A program made the translations under genes and the position numbers. From contig JBBQWT010000022.1 in the NCBI GenBank assembly GCA_038210375.1, positions 1-51,294 of the forward strand: a stretch of 51,294 nt of DNA, read 5' to 3'. This document shows positions 36,595 through 44,788 of this stretch, piece by piece (position 1 is the first letter of the stretch; each line of letters starts with the position of its first letter). This stretch comes from JBBQWT01 sp038210375 (GTDB taxonomy: Bacteria; Acidobacteriota; Terriglobia; Terriglobales; Acidobacteriaceae). The notes beneath the pieces are model-generated. The model made no database searches. It was given only the letters and a program-made list of their open reading frames with translations, and had not been told where the DNA came from.

Positions 36595-38688
36595 ATGGTT
36601 CCAACCCCGGACAAATTACCCGTAATGCTGATGCTGGCCGGGTTCGTCTTTATCTTTTTTTACACCCAGAAGCATACGGTGTCGCGGCCGATCAGGCTTT
36701 GGTATTTGGGCTGGGTAGCGCTATTTCTCCATTCCGTGATTCAAGTTTGGCAGTCGATGCTGGCGGCCCCGAGCGCCAGTGCATTTGGCCTGGCCATGGC
36801 GATGAATTTTCTCTTCCTCACTTTGCCGGCAATATTTTTCTGGCTGGCGGTCTCGATGCTCGCCAATGACCAGCGTTCGGGCTGGCCGCTGGCCTTATTT
36901 GTCGGCTTGCCGGCATCTGTCTATGTAGTTCTGTTGGGGTTCGGGATTACCGCCCGACCGATTTTCCTCTTGATCATTGCGGTCGTCGTACTTTCAGAAT
37001 TATCCATTCTTTATCTCCTCAAGCGCCCGGTGGGTTACGTCGCGGCTGACGCAATCGCGGTGGCCGCCGGCGGCGTGGGGGCGGCATACCAGGTTTGGCG
37101 TGGCCATCCCGAAATCGCATTCTTGATCTTCCTTTCGGTGGTGTTTGGGTTTGCCGCCATCCATTACCGGCGGTGGCAACCCCGGCTCAGCGCAGCGGCA
37201 GTCACCACGACCACCGGTTTCTTGCTCTGGGCGGCGGTCCCTCCCTTGATTTACCTGACCTCGGCCAACCCCCTCTTGGCGCTGGCCTCAAGCTCGTTGT
37301 GGAACCTGCCCGCATTCCTGGTGGCCATCGGGATCATCGTGACCCTGCTGGACGAGCGCACACGCGCGGCCGCCGTGGTGGTGCAGCGCCAGGGCGCGCT
37401 CAACATCCAGATGATGCGATTCGCCGAGCTAACCTCGCAATTGCTGGGTGGAGCGGAGCTGGGAAAGTTTTGCGAACACGTGGCGGCGGTGATCGCTGAA
37501 GCCTCGGAATATAGCCAGGTGCTGATTTTACTGGCAGATGATGCGGGAAAGTTTCAACCATGCGGGTTCGCCGGAATCTCCTCCGCGGGAATCCGATTCT
37601 TGAAGCCGCATCTGGCCGGGTTTGGGGTGCGCGAGCTGAATCTTCTTTGCGAGCACGCCCCGCGGGTTGGCCCTAACAGTTTCGCCGCCAGCTTAATCGG
37701 AGAACTGCGAAGCCGAGCCGCGGCATCTGCTGACGCTGCAGAGACGGCGGAGATCCGCGGAGAACTTGAGAAATTGCTTCCGGCGGCGGATGATCCCAGC
37801 GGTAGACTTGTGCCCCTGCGCGCCCCCAACACCAACTACCTGGGCTGTATCGTCCTGCGCAGGAACAGATCCGGGCGGCCGGGCGCGTCGGGCCTGGCAG
37901 TTGGGGAGAAAGAAACCCTCGCCAGCATCGAATTACTCGCAACCGATCTGGCCATCGCAAAGGAAAACTCCAACCTGCAACAGCACTTGCTGCGCTCCGA
38001 ACGCCTGGCGGGGATCGGCCAACTGGTGTCAGGAGTAGCCCATGAGCTTAACAACCCCCTCACCGCGGTCATGGGATATACCGAAATGTTGCTGGACCGC
38101 GTCGGGAACGAGAAAGACCGGCGGGAACTCGATATTGTGCAACGCGAAGCGTTGCGGATGAAGAACATCATCCAGAACCTGCTCAGTTTCGCGCGGCAAT
38201 CTAAGCCGCAGCCAGCCCCGGTTGACCTGGCGATCATGCTTGACGACATTTTGAAACTCCGCGCTTACCATCTGCGCAGCCATCACATCATCGTGGAAAC
38301 CGTGCTGCCGGAGACGATGCCCGTGGTGATGGCCGATGAGAGCCTGATCAAGCAGGTTTTTATGAACGTGCTGAAGAATGCGGAAGAGGCGGTGGACAAG
38401 CTGCCGGAAAAGCACATCGAGATTAAAGTGCTGGTGGAAAGTGAAACGGTGCAGATCCAGTTTCAGGACCACGGGCCCGGGTTCAGTAACCTGGACCGGG
38501 CTTTCGATCCGTTTTTCACCACTAAGGGGCCCACCGAGGGGACTGGGTTAGGATTGAGTATTTGTTATGGCATTGTGAAGGAGATGGGCGGGGAGATCAC
38601 GGCCTACAACCTGCAGCCGAACGGTGGCTGCGTGGCCATCGAGCTTCCGGTGCATCGGAGTTTCAAGGGGGAGCCGGCGGCGGTTTAA
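36595..38688 (+). CDS. Membrane sensor histidine kinase with GAF-like domain
   Basis: A 697-residue two-component sensor kinase. The first 250 residues form about seven hydrophobic helices, beginning LPVMLMLAGFVFIFFYTQKH. A GAF-like region follows (about 285-440, with YSQVLILLADDAGKFQP and LVPLRAPNTNYLGCIVLR). The HisKA phosphoacceptor is in SGVAHELNNPLTAVMGYTEM (His about 482). The HATPase domain shows LIKQVFMNVLKNAEEAVDK, DHGPGF and TEGTGLGLSICYGIVKEMGG. The form is NtrB-like. No response regulator is adjacent, so the partner is elsewhere. The start is fixed by the promoter at 36551-36578 rather than by the longer frame. Confidence 0.9.
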   Translation: MVPTPDKLPVMLMLAGFVFIFFYTQKHTVSRPIRLWYLGWVALFLHSVIQVWQSMLAAPSASAFGLAMAMNFLFLTLPAIFFWLAVSMLANDQRSGWPLALFVGLPASVYVVLLGFGITARPIFLLIIAVVVLSELSILYLLKRPVGYVAADAIAVAAGGVGAAYQVWRGHPEIAFLIFLSVVFGFAAIHYRRWQPRLSAAAVTTTTGFLLWAAVPPLIYLTSANPLLALASSSLWNLPAFLVAIGIIVTLLDERTRAAAVVVQRQGALNIQMMRFAELTSQLLGGAELGKFCEHVAAVIAEASEYSQVLILLADDAGKFQPCGFAGISSAGIRFLKPHLAGFGVRELNLLCEHAPRVGPNSFAASLIGELRSRAAASADAAETAEIRGELEKLLPAADDPSGRLVPLRAPNTNYLGCIVLRRNRSGRPGASGLAVGEKETLASIELLATDLAIAKENSNLQQHLLRSERLAGIGQLVSGVAHELNNPLTAVMGYTEMLLDRVGNEKDRRELDIVQREALRMKNIIQNLLSFARQSKPQPAPVDLAIMLDDILKLRAYHLRSHHIIVETVLPETMPVVMADESLIKQVFMNVLKNAEEAVDKLPEKHIEIKVLVESETVQIQFQDHGPGFSNLDRAFDPFFTTKGPTEGTGLGLSICYGIVKEMGGEITAYNLQPNGGCVAIELPVHRSFKGEPAAV

Positions 38689-38705
38689 CTGGGACAAGCC
38701 GTAAA

Positions 38706-38735
38706 CTCGAAGCAAGGCTTCGCTGTAGGATGACA
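38706..38735 (-). repeat. Second hairpin-repeat family, copy F
   Basis: On the minus strand TTGTCATCCTACAGCGAAGC precedes CTTGCTTCG. It contains a perfect CGAAGC-AAG-GCTTCG palindrome. It resembles the partial copy near 43132 (TTGTCACCCTGGAGCGAGC). It sits just after the histidine kinase stop, where it might also act as a weak terminator. Confidence 0.5.
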
Positions 38736-38862
38736 AGCTCTATGGGGTTCTTGCTCGTCAAAAATTTGAGTTAACTTCTTGAGGTCTGGGCGGAAGGGCA
38801 CAGTCCAAGATTGCCCGCTGCATCGGGTTAATCCGAAATCCTTACACATTCTGGGAGGTTTC

Positions 38863-40944
38863 ATGCTTCGCAAGTTGATGAGCGCGATGATTTTAATGCT
38901 GGCCGCGGTTGGCATGGCAGCGGGGCAGGCTGGAGCAGGCCAGGCCGGCGAGGGCAAGCGGCCGTTTACGTTTGAAGACCTGATGGCGCTGTCGCGGCTC
39001 AGCGCATTTACGGTTTCTCCTGACGGCAATTGGGTGCTCATGTCGGTGGTGAATGTCAGCCTGGCCGACAACAAGAAGACGCCGCACCTTTGGCTAGTGG
39101 CTTCGAGCGGCGGGGAGCCGCGCCAGTTGACCAGCGACCCCTCCGGAGAAGACCGCGGGCAGTTTTCGCCGGACGGCAAGGGGGTGCTGATGGTTTCCAG
39201 CCGCGATGGCTCTGCGCAGGTCTGGACAGCGGGGTTCGATACCGCGAGCGGCGCGCTGGCTGGCGACTGGAAAAAATTGACCTCGAATTCCGGCGAGGCA
39301 GGGGGAGCGTTGTGGTCTCCCGACGGCCGGAACATTCTGTTCGTATCCGATGTCTATCCTGATTGCAAGGATGACCTGTGCAACCAGCAGCGCGAAGCGG
39401 AAAAATCATCCTCCAAGGTGCGGGCCACCATCTTTACCAGCCTGCTGTATCGGCATTGGACGAGCTACACCCGCTACAAGCGCAGCCACCTGTTTGTCGT
39501 CCCGGCGGCGGGAGGCACTCCGCGCGACCTGACTCCGGGCGACCACGACGTGCCGCCGTTCAGCCTAGGGGGGCAGGATGACTACGCCTTTTCCCCTGAC
39601 GGAGCGGAAGTTGCTTTCACCTCCAACCTCGATGAAGTAGGCGCCACCAGCACCAATAACGATGTGTTCATCGTTCCCACCGCCGGAGGCACGCCGCGCA
39701 AGATCAGCACCAGTCCGGGAAGCGATTCCTCGCCGGTGTACTCCCCGGATGGAAAATATATTTCGTTTCGCACCCAGCAGCGCGCCGGTTATGAGAGCGA
39801 CCGCTTTCGCCTGGCGGCTTATGAACGCAGCTCGGGGAAAATCTCGATTCTCACCGACGATTTCGATAACTGGGTGGGAACCACTGCCTGGGCGCCGGAT
39901 TCGCAGCGAATTTATTTTGCTTCCGAGGTCAAAGGCGAATCGCCGGTCTTCTCGGTTCCGGTTGCCGGGGGCAAAGTGGAGCAGGTCATGGGAGACGCCA
40001 ATGACGACCTGATTTTCCTGCCGCATACCAGTGTGCTTTTATTTTCCCGCGTATCCACGCGCGGCCCCGCCGAGATCTACCGCGTGGATCTGACCGCGGG
40101 AACCAAACTGGCGCCCCAGGCGATCACCCACATCAACGACGCGGCGCTCGCCGGGATTGACCGTCCCATCCTCGAGCCATTCTGGTTTACCGGCTCACAG
40201 AAGGCGAAGGTGCAGGGGTTCATCGTGCGTCCTCCGGGCTTCGACGCGGCCAAAAAATATCCGGTGAAATTCCTGATCCACGGCGGCCCCCAGGGCGCGT
40301 GGGGCGATTCGTGGTCCTATCGCTGGAACCCCATGCTGTTCGCCGCCAGCGGATACGTCGTGGTGATGATCAACCCGCGCGGTTCAACCGGCTACGGGCA
40401 GAAATTTATCGACGACATCAACGGCGATTGGGGTGGCCGCGCGTATGAGGACCTGATGACCGGCCTCACTTATGCGGAAGGCAAATATCCATTCATCGAC
40501 AAAGACCGTGAGTGCGCGCTGGGCGCTTCCTACGGCGGGTACATGGCCAACTGGATCCTGGGGCATACCCAGCGCTTCCGCTGCATCGTTTCCCATGACG
40601 GAATGTTCAATACCGAGTCGGCGTTCGGCACCACCGAAGAATTGTGGTTCAACGAGTGGGAGTTCAAGGGCACGCCGTGGACCAACCGCGCACTGTATCG
40701 CAAGTGGTCGCCACACCTGTTCGCGCAAAACTTCAAGACGCCGACGCTGGTGGTGCACGGCCAGCTCGACTACCGGCTTGATGTTTCAGAAGGATTTCAA
40801 CTGTTCACCACCTTGCAGCGCCTCAAGGTGCCGTCGAAGATGCTGTACTTCCCTGACGAGGGCCACTGGGTGCAGAAGCCGCAGAACAGCAGGCTCTGGT
40901 ACAAGACGGTGAACGGGTGGGTGGACCAGTATCTCAAGCCGTGA
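38863..40944 (+). CDS. S9-family (prolyl oligopeptidase-like) peptidase
   Basis: A 693-residue exported serine peptidase. GGGAGG before the ATG at 38863 fixes the start. The signal peptide is MLRKLMSAMILMLAAVGMAA. The N-terminal half is a beta-propeller of WD40-like repeats (SGEDRGQFSPDGKGVLMVSS, GGALWSPDGRNILFVSD, YSPDGKYISFRTQQR). The C-terminal alpha/beta-hydrolase carries catalytic Ser in GASYGGYMANW (about 556), Asp in HGQLDYRL (about 634) and His in EGHW (about 667). These are the family S9C hallmarks. It probably cleaves peptides in the periplasm or outside the cell. The downstream gene is on the opposite strand. Confidence 0.93.
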   Translation: MLRKLMSAMILMLAAVGMAAGQAGAGQAGEGKRPFTFEDLMALSRLSAFTVSPDGNWVLMSVVNVSLADNKKTPHLWLVASSGGEPRQLTSDPSGEDRGQFSPDGKGVLMVSSRDGSAQVWTAGFDTASGALAGDWKKLTSNSGEAGGALWSPDGRNILFVSDVYPDCKDDLCNQQREAEKSSSKVRATIFTSLLYRHWTSYTRYKRSHLFVVPAAGGTPRDLTPGDHDVPPFSLGGQDDYAFSPDGAEVAFTSNLDEVGATSTNNDVFIVPTAGGTPRKISTSPGSDSSPVYSPDGKYISFRTQQRAGYESDRFRLAAYERSSGKISILTDDFDNWVGTTAWAPDSQRIYFASEVKGESPVFSVPVAGGKVEQVMGDANDDLIFLPHTSVLLFSRVSTRGPAEIYRVDLTAGTKLAPQAITHINDAALAGIDRPILEPFWFTGSQKAKVQGFIVRPPGFDAAKKYPVKFLIHGGPQGAWGDSWSYRWNPMLFAASGYVVVMINPRGSTGYGQKFIDDINGDWGGRAYEDLMTGLTYAEGKYPFIDKDRECALGASYGGYMANWILGHTQRFRCIVSHDGMFNTESAFGTTEELWFNEWEFKGTPWTNRALYRKWSPHLFAQNFKTPTLVVHGQLDYRLDVSEGFQLFTTLQRLKVPSKMLYFPDEGHWVQKPQNSRLWYKTVNGWVDQYLKP

Positions 40945-40962
40945 TCGCCACCCATCAGGACT

Positions 40963-41163
40963 TTAAATATCAGGGTAGAGATCGAAGAACGCCTCGATGC
41001 TGGTGCGCAATTGTTTTTCGATCTCGTCCTTGCTGCCTTCGAGCAGGTGCATGGTGACGTGGGCCTGGCGGCCATGCTTGAGCTTGATTTCCGCTTCACC
41101 CAATTCTTCGATGTCTTCCGCAGGCAGAAGGCGCATGCCATAAACTAATGTCAGGTTGGCCAT
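40963..41163 (-). CDS. Small hypothetical protein
   Basis: A 66-residue protein beginning MANLTLVYGMRLLPAEDIEE, charged and likely soluble, ending SIEAFFDLYPDI. I choose 41163 because a TAACAT hexamer is seven bases upstream, as in a leaderless message, and because the longer frame (to 41232) would overlap the divergent gene. I do not recognise a family; the ordered mixture of charged and hydrophobic residues suggests a real protein. Confidence 0.7.
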   Translation of the reverse strand: MANLTLVYGMRLLPAEDIEELGEAEIKLKHGRQAHVTMHLLEGSKDEIEKQLRTSIEAFFDLYPDI

Positions 41164-41220
41164 GCAGGGTATGTTAGCAGCCTGGAGTAGTTCTCCAAAA
41201 AACCCCGCGGGATTGGACTT

Positions 41221-42000
41221 ATGAGAGACCAAAGATTCTCAGTTACCGCTCGGCAGCGTATGCGGCGCGCGAAAACACCCGGGCTGGCGCTGTTGGTTGC
41301 CATGCTCTGCGGCCAGGCTGTGCCTGATTTTGCCCAGGGGCCGCCCCCGCCGCACAAGGGCTCGGAACCCGCTCCGGTGACCACCTCCGGCCAGAAGGTA
41401 ACCATCAATTACCTCAACGTGTGCGCTCCCTCTGATGCCGAGGCCCAGCAGATTGCTTCTGCGCTGGGACGCATTCCGCGCAAGCCCGCAGTGGCCTCTG
41501 ATTTCGAAATCTCGCACGGGCGCCTGCGGGTCAAGGAAGCTGGAATCTCCCATTACGTTCGCCTGCGGCGCGACCTGGATGGTGGGCCATTCCTGAGCGT
41601 GCAGTATTCCATCAGCGCCGATGACAAGAACATCGATGAGACCCTGAGCTTCCGCTCGCGCGACGCCAGGGACGTTCTGCAGGTATCAATTGAAGACCGG
41701 GTCTCAAGCAGCGCCGCCCTGCCGGGCGTGGTGGTGGGCGCCAACACCCCGGCCACGCACGTGAACGTGGAGCGCTTTGGCAAGCCTTCCCTGGGATTGG
41801 CGCGCTGTGTCGAAGGCGATCAGTCGGCCTACCAGAAGATATTCGACGAGGCCAGCGCGGTGCTGCAGCACTATCGCGAGGACCTGGGACTGCGCAGCAC
41901 ATTCAAAAGCGACATCGCATGGTTGGACAGCGTGGCCGCGCGTTCCGCCGGACGCGCCAAGCGCGACGAGGCGGGGGCGAGGCTCCCCGGAAAAAAGTAA
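41221..42000 (+). CDS. Exported hypothetical protein
   Basis: A 259-residue protein with a basic start and a hydrophobic signal-like segment (TPGLALLVAMLCGQAVPDFA), then a Pro-rich linker and a mixed alpha/beta body (YLNVCAPSDAEAQQIASALG, ISHYVRLRRDLDGGPFLSVQ). One isolated Cys is in NVCAPS and another in LARCVEGD. It might be periplasmic. No family is recognised. It is followed by trxB after 93 bases. Confidence 0.7.
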   Translation: MRDQRFSVTARQRMRRAKTPGLALLVAMLCGQAVPDFAQGPPPPHKGSEPAPVTTSGQKVTINYLNVCAPSDAEAQQIASALGRIPRKPAVASDFEISHGRLRVKEAGISHYVRLRRDLDGGPFLSVQYSISADDKNIDETLSFRSRDARDVLQVSIEDRVSSSAALPGVVVGANTPATHVNVERFGKPSLGLARCVEGDQSAYQKIFDEASAVLQHYREDLGLRSTFKSDIAWLDSVAARSAGRAKRDEAGARLPGKK

Positions 42001-42093
42001 GATGAATCGGCCGTGCCGGAAGGGCGAGGCAAAAACATCCGCTGAATCGTTTTATCCCACCGAATCTCTATAAAGGACAGGGCTTAAAGACCA

Positions 42094-43029
42094 ATGAATG
42101 ACGTGATCCATAATGTTGTAATCGTGGGCTCGGGATGCGCCGGCAACACCGCAGCCATCTATGCGGCGCGGGCCAACCTGAAGCCGCTGGTGCTGCCCGG
42201 CCATGAAGTGGGCGGCCAACTGGCGATGACCACGCTGGTGGAAAACTTTCCCGGCTTCCCCGATGGAATCCAGGGCCCGGACCTGGTGGAAAACATGCGT
42301 AAACAGGCGGAACGCTTTGGCGCGACCTATCGCAGCGGACATGTGATCGCCGCCGACTTTACCCGGCGTCCGTTCACCCTCGACCTGGGGAACGAATGCA
42401 TTCGCACGCGGACGCTCATCATCGCCAGCGGCGCTTCCGCCCGGTGGCTGGGCCTGCCCAGCGAACAGGCGCTGATCGGTCACGGAGTCTCATCCTGCGC
42501 GACCTGCGACGGGTTCTTCTTCCGCGATAAGGAAGTGGCGGTCATCGGCGGCGGTGATTCGGCGATGGAAGAGGCGATGTTTCTCACCCGCTTCGCCAGC
42601 AAGGTTACGCTCATCCACCGCCGGGATTCATTCCGCGCCAGCCGCATCATGATCGATCGCGCGCGCGAGAATCCCAAGATCAAGATCATGCTCGACACCA
42701 CCGTGGAAGAGGTGTACGACGTACACAAGAAAGAAGTGACCGGGTTGAAGCTGCGCAACGTCAAGACCAACGACGTGCGTGACTTCCCCACCAGCGCCAT
42801 GTTCCTGGGCATTGGCCACGACCCTAACGCTGCCATGTTCGTCAGCCAGCTCGACGCCGACACCGACGGCTACCTGCGCACCCATGACAACGTGCTCACC
42901 AATGTGACCGGCGTATTCGCGTGTGGGGATGTGCAGGACCGGCGCTATCGCCAGGCAATCACCGCGGCGGGCAGCGGGTGCATGGCGGCCATCGAGGCGG
43001 AGAAGCTGCTGGAGACGGAGGGCGAGTGA
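42094..43029 (+). CDS. trxB: Thioredoxin reductase
   Basis: A 311-residue FAD/NADPH enzyme that reduces thioredoxin. FAD-binding GSGCAGNTAAIYAAR (about 12-26), the redox pair SCATCDG (Cys135, Cys138), the NADPH loop VAVIGGGDSAMEEAMFLTR, HRRDSFRAS and the C-terminal GVFACGDVQDRRYRQAITAA are all present. The two cysteines are ordinary TGC codons, so this is not a selenoprotein. GGACAGGG lies ahead of the start. It is the only clearly cytosolic thiol-reducing enzyme in the window and might feed the envelope redoxin through other proteins; that link is inference. Confidence 0.95.
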   Translation: MNDVIHNVVIVGSGCAGNTAAIYAARANLKPLVLPGHEVGGQLAMTTLVENFPGFPDGIQGPDLVENMRKQAERFGATYRSGHVIAADFTRRPFTLDLGNECIRTRTLIIASGASARWLGLPSEQALIGHGVSSCATCDGFFFRDKEVAVIGGGDSAMEEAMFLTRFASKVTLIHRRDSFRASRIMIDRARENPKIKIMLDTTVEEVYDVHKKEVTGLKLRNVKTNDVRDFPTSAMFLGIGHDPNAAMFVSQLDADTDGYLRTHDNVLTNVTGVFACGDVQDRRYRQAITAAGSGCMAAIEAEKLLETEGE

Positions 43030-43220
43030 GGCGTCTGGCATTCGCGAATCAACCTCGATCTCATCGAATTGCTCCGCAGCAATCTCAAGAAGTTGCATAG
43101 AGGGAGTTGGTAAGCGAGAACACCCTTTGAATTGTCACCCTGGAGCGAGCTCTTGCTTCTTGTTTGAGCAAAGGAGCTTGCGTTTTATTTGGATATGGAT
43201 GAGCCAGGAGAAAGCCTGAA

Positions 43221-43592
43221 ATGACGAGTCGAAAGTTTCTATGCATTGCGGTAGTTTGCTTCTGCATCGCGGGGTCGGCGCTGGACAAAAAGAAGTCGGA
43301 CTCCGAAACCTGCTCGCTTGGCAGCCACCAACAGTGGTTGAATTCCGCCTTGATCGACATCCAGTCTGTGAAGCCCGGAATGAGCAGAGCAGATCTTCTT
43401 CGGGTTATGCAACCCGAGGGAGGATTCTCCGGGATTCCCCGACACACTTTTGTTTACCACAAGTTACCTTACATCAAGGTCGATGTCACGTTTGGACCGC
43501 AGGTAAAGGTTGAAGATCGAATCCAGGAGACTCCCAGCGACAAGATCGTCAGCATTTCGCGCCCCTACCTGGGCCTTGCTGTCTTTGACTAA
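43221..43592 (+). CDS. Small exported protein, first of a tandem pair
   Basis: A 123-residue exported protein. The start has GGAGAAAG about six bases upstream. The signal segment (CIAVVCFCIAGSAL) is followed by LDKKKSDSETCSLGSHQQWL, then SVKPGMSRADLLRVMQPEGG, which has the 'pGmtr.dll' turn found in BamE/SmpA-type folds, and the conserved tail DKIVSISRPYLGLAVFD. It is about half identical to the next gene. The function is unknown; I have seen this 'KPGMSRADLL ... DKI.SISRPYL' arrangement as an acidobacterial family but cannot confirm it here. Confidence 0.8.
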   Translation: MTSRKFLCIAVVCFCIAGSALDKKKSDSETCSLGSHQQWLNSALIDIQSVKPGMSRADLLRVMQPEGGFSGIPRHTFVYHKLPYIKVDVTFGPQVKVEDRIQETPSDKIVSISRPYLGLAVFD

Positions 43593-43643
43593 ATCCCGGG
43601 AAAATGTCGCACGGATGTAGGAATTCCGAAAGGGAAGGTCACA

Positions 43644-44015
43644 ATGAACGCCCGAACGTTGTTATTGTTGGCGGTAGTCTGCTTCTGCATCGCCGGTTTA
43701 GCGTTGGATAAGAAGACTTCGGAGCCCGAATCATGCTCGCTTGGCAGTCATCGACAATGGTTGGCCTCCGCCATAATCGAAATTCAGTCTCTGAAGCCAG
43801 GAATGACCAGAGCAGATCTTCTTCGGATATTCAGACCCGCCGGAGGTTTATCCCGAATCTCCCAACCCACTTTTCAGTACCGTAACTCTTCTGCTATCAA
43901 GGTTGAAGTGGTTTTTGAACCTGCATCGAAGGGTGAGGATCGATTCCAGGAGAACCCGCAGGACAAGATCGTAAGTATTTCGCGTCCTTACCTTGAATTT
44001 CCGGTCTACGACTGA
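43644..44015 (+). CDS. Small exported protein, second of a tandem pair
   Basis: A 123-residue paralog of the preceding gene, with an identical length, the same cysteine (SCSLGSH), SLKPGMTRADLLRIFRPAGG and the same DKIVSISRPYLEFPVYD ending. GGAAGG five bases before the ATG marks the start. The pair is separated by 51 bases, so they arose by tandem duplication and are probably co-transcribed. It is followed by the 419-base gap that holds the inverted hairpin repeats. Confidence 0.8.
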   Translation: MNARTLLLLAVVCFCIAGLALDKKTSEPESCSLGSHRQWLASAIIEIQSLKPGMTRADLLRIFRPAGGLSRISQPTFQYRNSSAIKVEVVFEPASKGEDRFQENPQDKIVSISRPYLEFPVYD

Positions 44016-44134
44016 ATTCTGGCGGAAGTGTCGCACTGATTTAGGTGATTCCGAGGTTACTCCAATGCAGCTCTCTGAATATCTTATTGCAAGGCGCTCA
44101 TCAAGCAACCGCTCCAGGCAGTCCCCTTACGGGA

Positions 44135-44187
44135 TGTCATTCTGACGCCCCCCGGCTTTATCGGGGTGAGGAAGAATCCCTACCCTC
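44135..44187 (+). repeat. Dispersed hairpin repeat, copy D (left arm of an inverted pair)
   Basis: TGTCATTCTGACGCCCCCCG, then GCTTTATCGGGGTGAGGAAG and AATCCC. The hairpin is CCCCG-GCTTTAT-CGGGG. Its inverted partner is copy E. The remainder of the 44016-44434 gap holds no gene I can support, but contains CGTACG-ATGA-CGTACG near 44240-44253. Confidence 0.78.
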
Positions 44188-44315
44188 TGCAAACTCTCAG
44201 CTAACCCGATGGTTCATCTCCGCCGCATCCTGACCACCGTACGATGACGTACGAGCGCGGTGCCTGATCCGTACCGGAGGACCGAAAAAGCCCCCGGGGA
44301 AATATTTGTCGGACT

Positions 44316-44365
44316 GTAGGGGTCCTTCCTCACCCCGATAAAGCCGGGGGTCGTCATGATGACAA
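44316..44365 (-). repeat. Dispersed hairpin repeat, copy E (right arm, inverted)
   Basis: On the minus strand TGTCATCATGACGACCCCCG then GCTTTATCGGGGTGAGGAAG and GACCCC. It is the reverse-oriented counterpart of copy D, about 130 bases away. Together they can form a long stem with an internal loop, like a small MITE-type element or a bidirectional terminator between the paralog pair and ylxP. Confidence 0.75.
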
Positions 44366-44434
44366 CGGGGAGGGGGGCTTGAACTCTCACGGGGGGCGGG
44401 GTGAAGCGGTTGATTTAAGTAAGCTCTTTTTGCG

Positions 44435-44725
44435 TCAGATGAATTCGATCTGACTGTCGGTGATTTCTCCGCCGGCTGAGATGGCTATTTTGAACGCCTC
44501 ACGCTCTGCCTCCTGCATCAATCCCTGCAAATAATCAGTTGAGCTGGAAATTCCTACCACCCCGATGGTGGCTCGCTGCCACATTTCGCTGGGGTCGAGC
44601 TCGGCCACCGATAGATTGAATTTGTTGCGGAGCTTGTCTTTCAGGCTGCGGACTACCTGGCGCTTGTCTTTGAGAGACTGCGCGTTTTCGATGCGAACTT
44701 CCAGAATCAACTGCGCTATGGGCAC
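44435..44725 (-). CDS. ylxP: DUF503 family protein (YlxP-like)
   Basis: A 96-residue protein of the DUF503 family. MPIAQLILEVRIENAQSLKD followed by KRQVVRSLKDKLRNKFNLSV and the VVGISSSTDYLQGLMQEAE block are typical. In Bacillus the homolog ylxP lies just after infB, as here, where infB stops 64 bases upstream on the same strand. The precise role is unknown, but the position places it in the ribosome-maturation operon. rbfA, which usually follows, is not present downstream in this window. Confidence 0.88.
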   Translation of the reverse strand: MPIAQLILEVRIENAQSLKDKRQVVRSLKDKLRNKFNLSVAELDPSEMWQRATIGVVGISSSTDYLQGLMQEAEREAFKIAISAGGEITDSQIEFI

Positions 44726-44788
44726 TGGCTTGGTTCATCCCGGGAGACCGCATGCTGATACTGCTTTGCCCCCCGCACTGGCCGCCAA

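Noticed and set aside
42094..43029. Thioredoxin reductase as a second selenoprotein
   Set aside because: Both active-site positions are TGC cysteine codons and there is no in-frame TGA.
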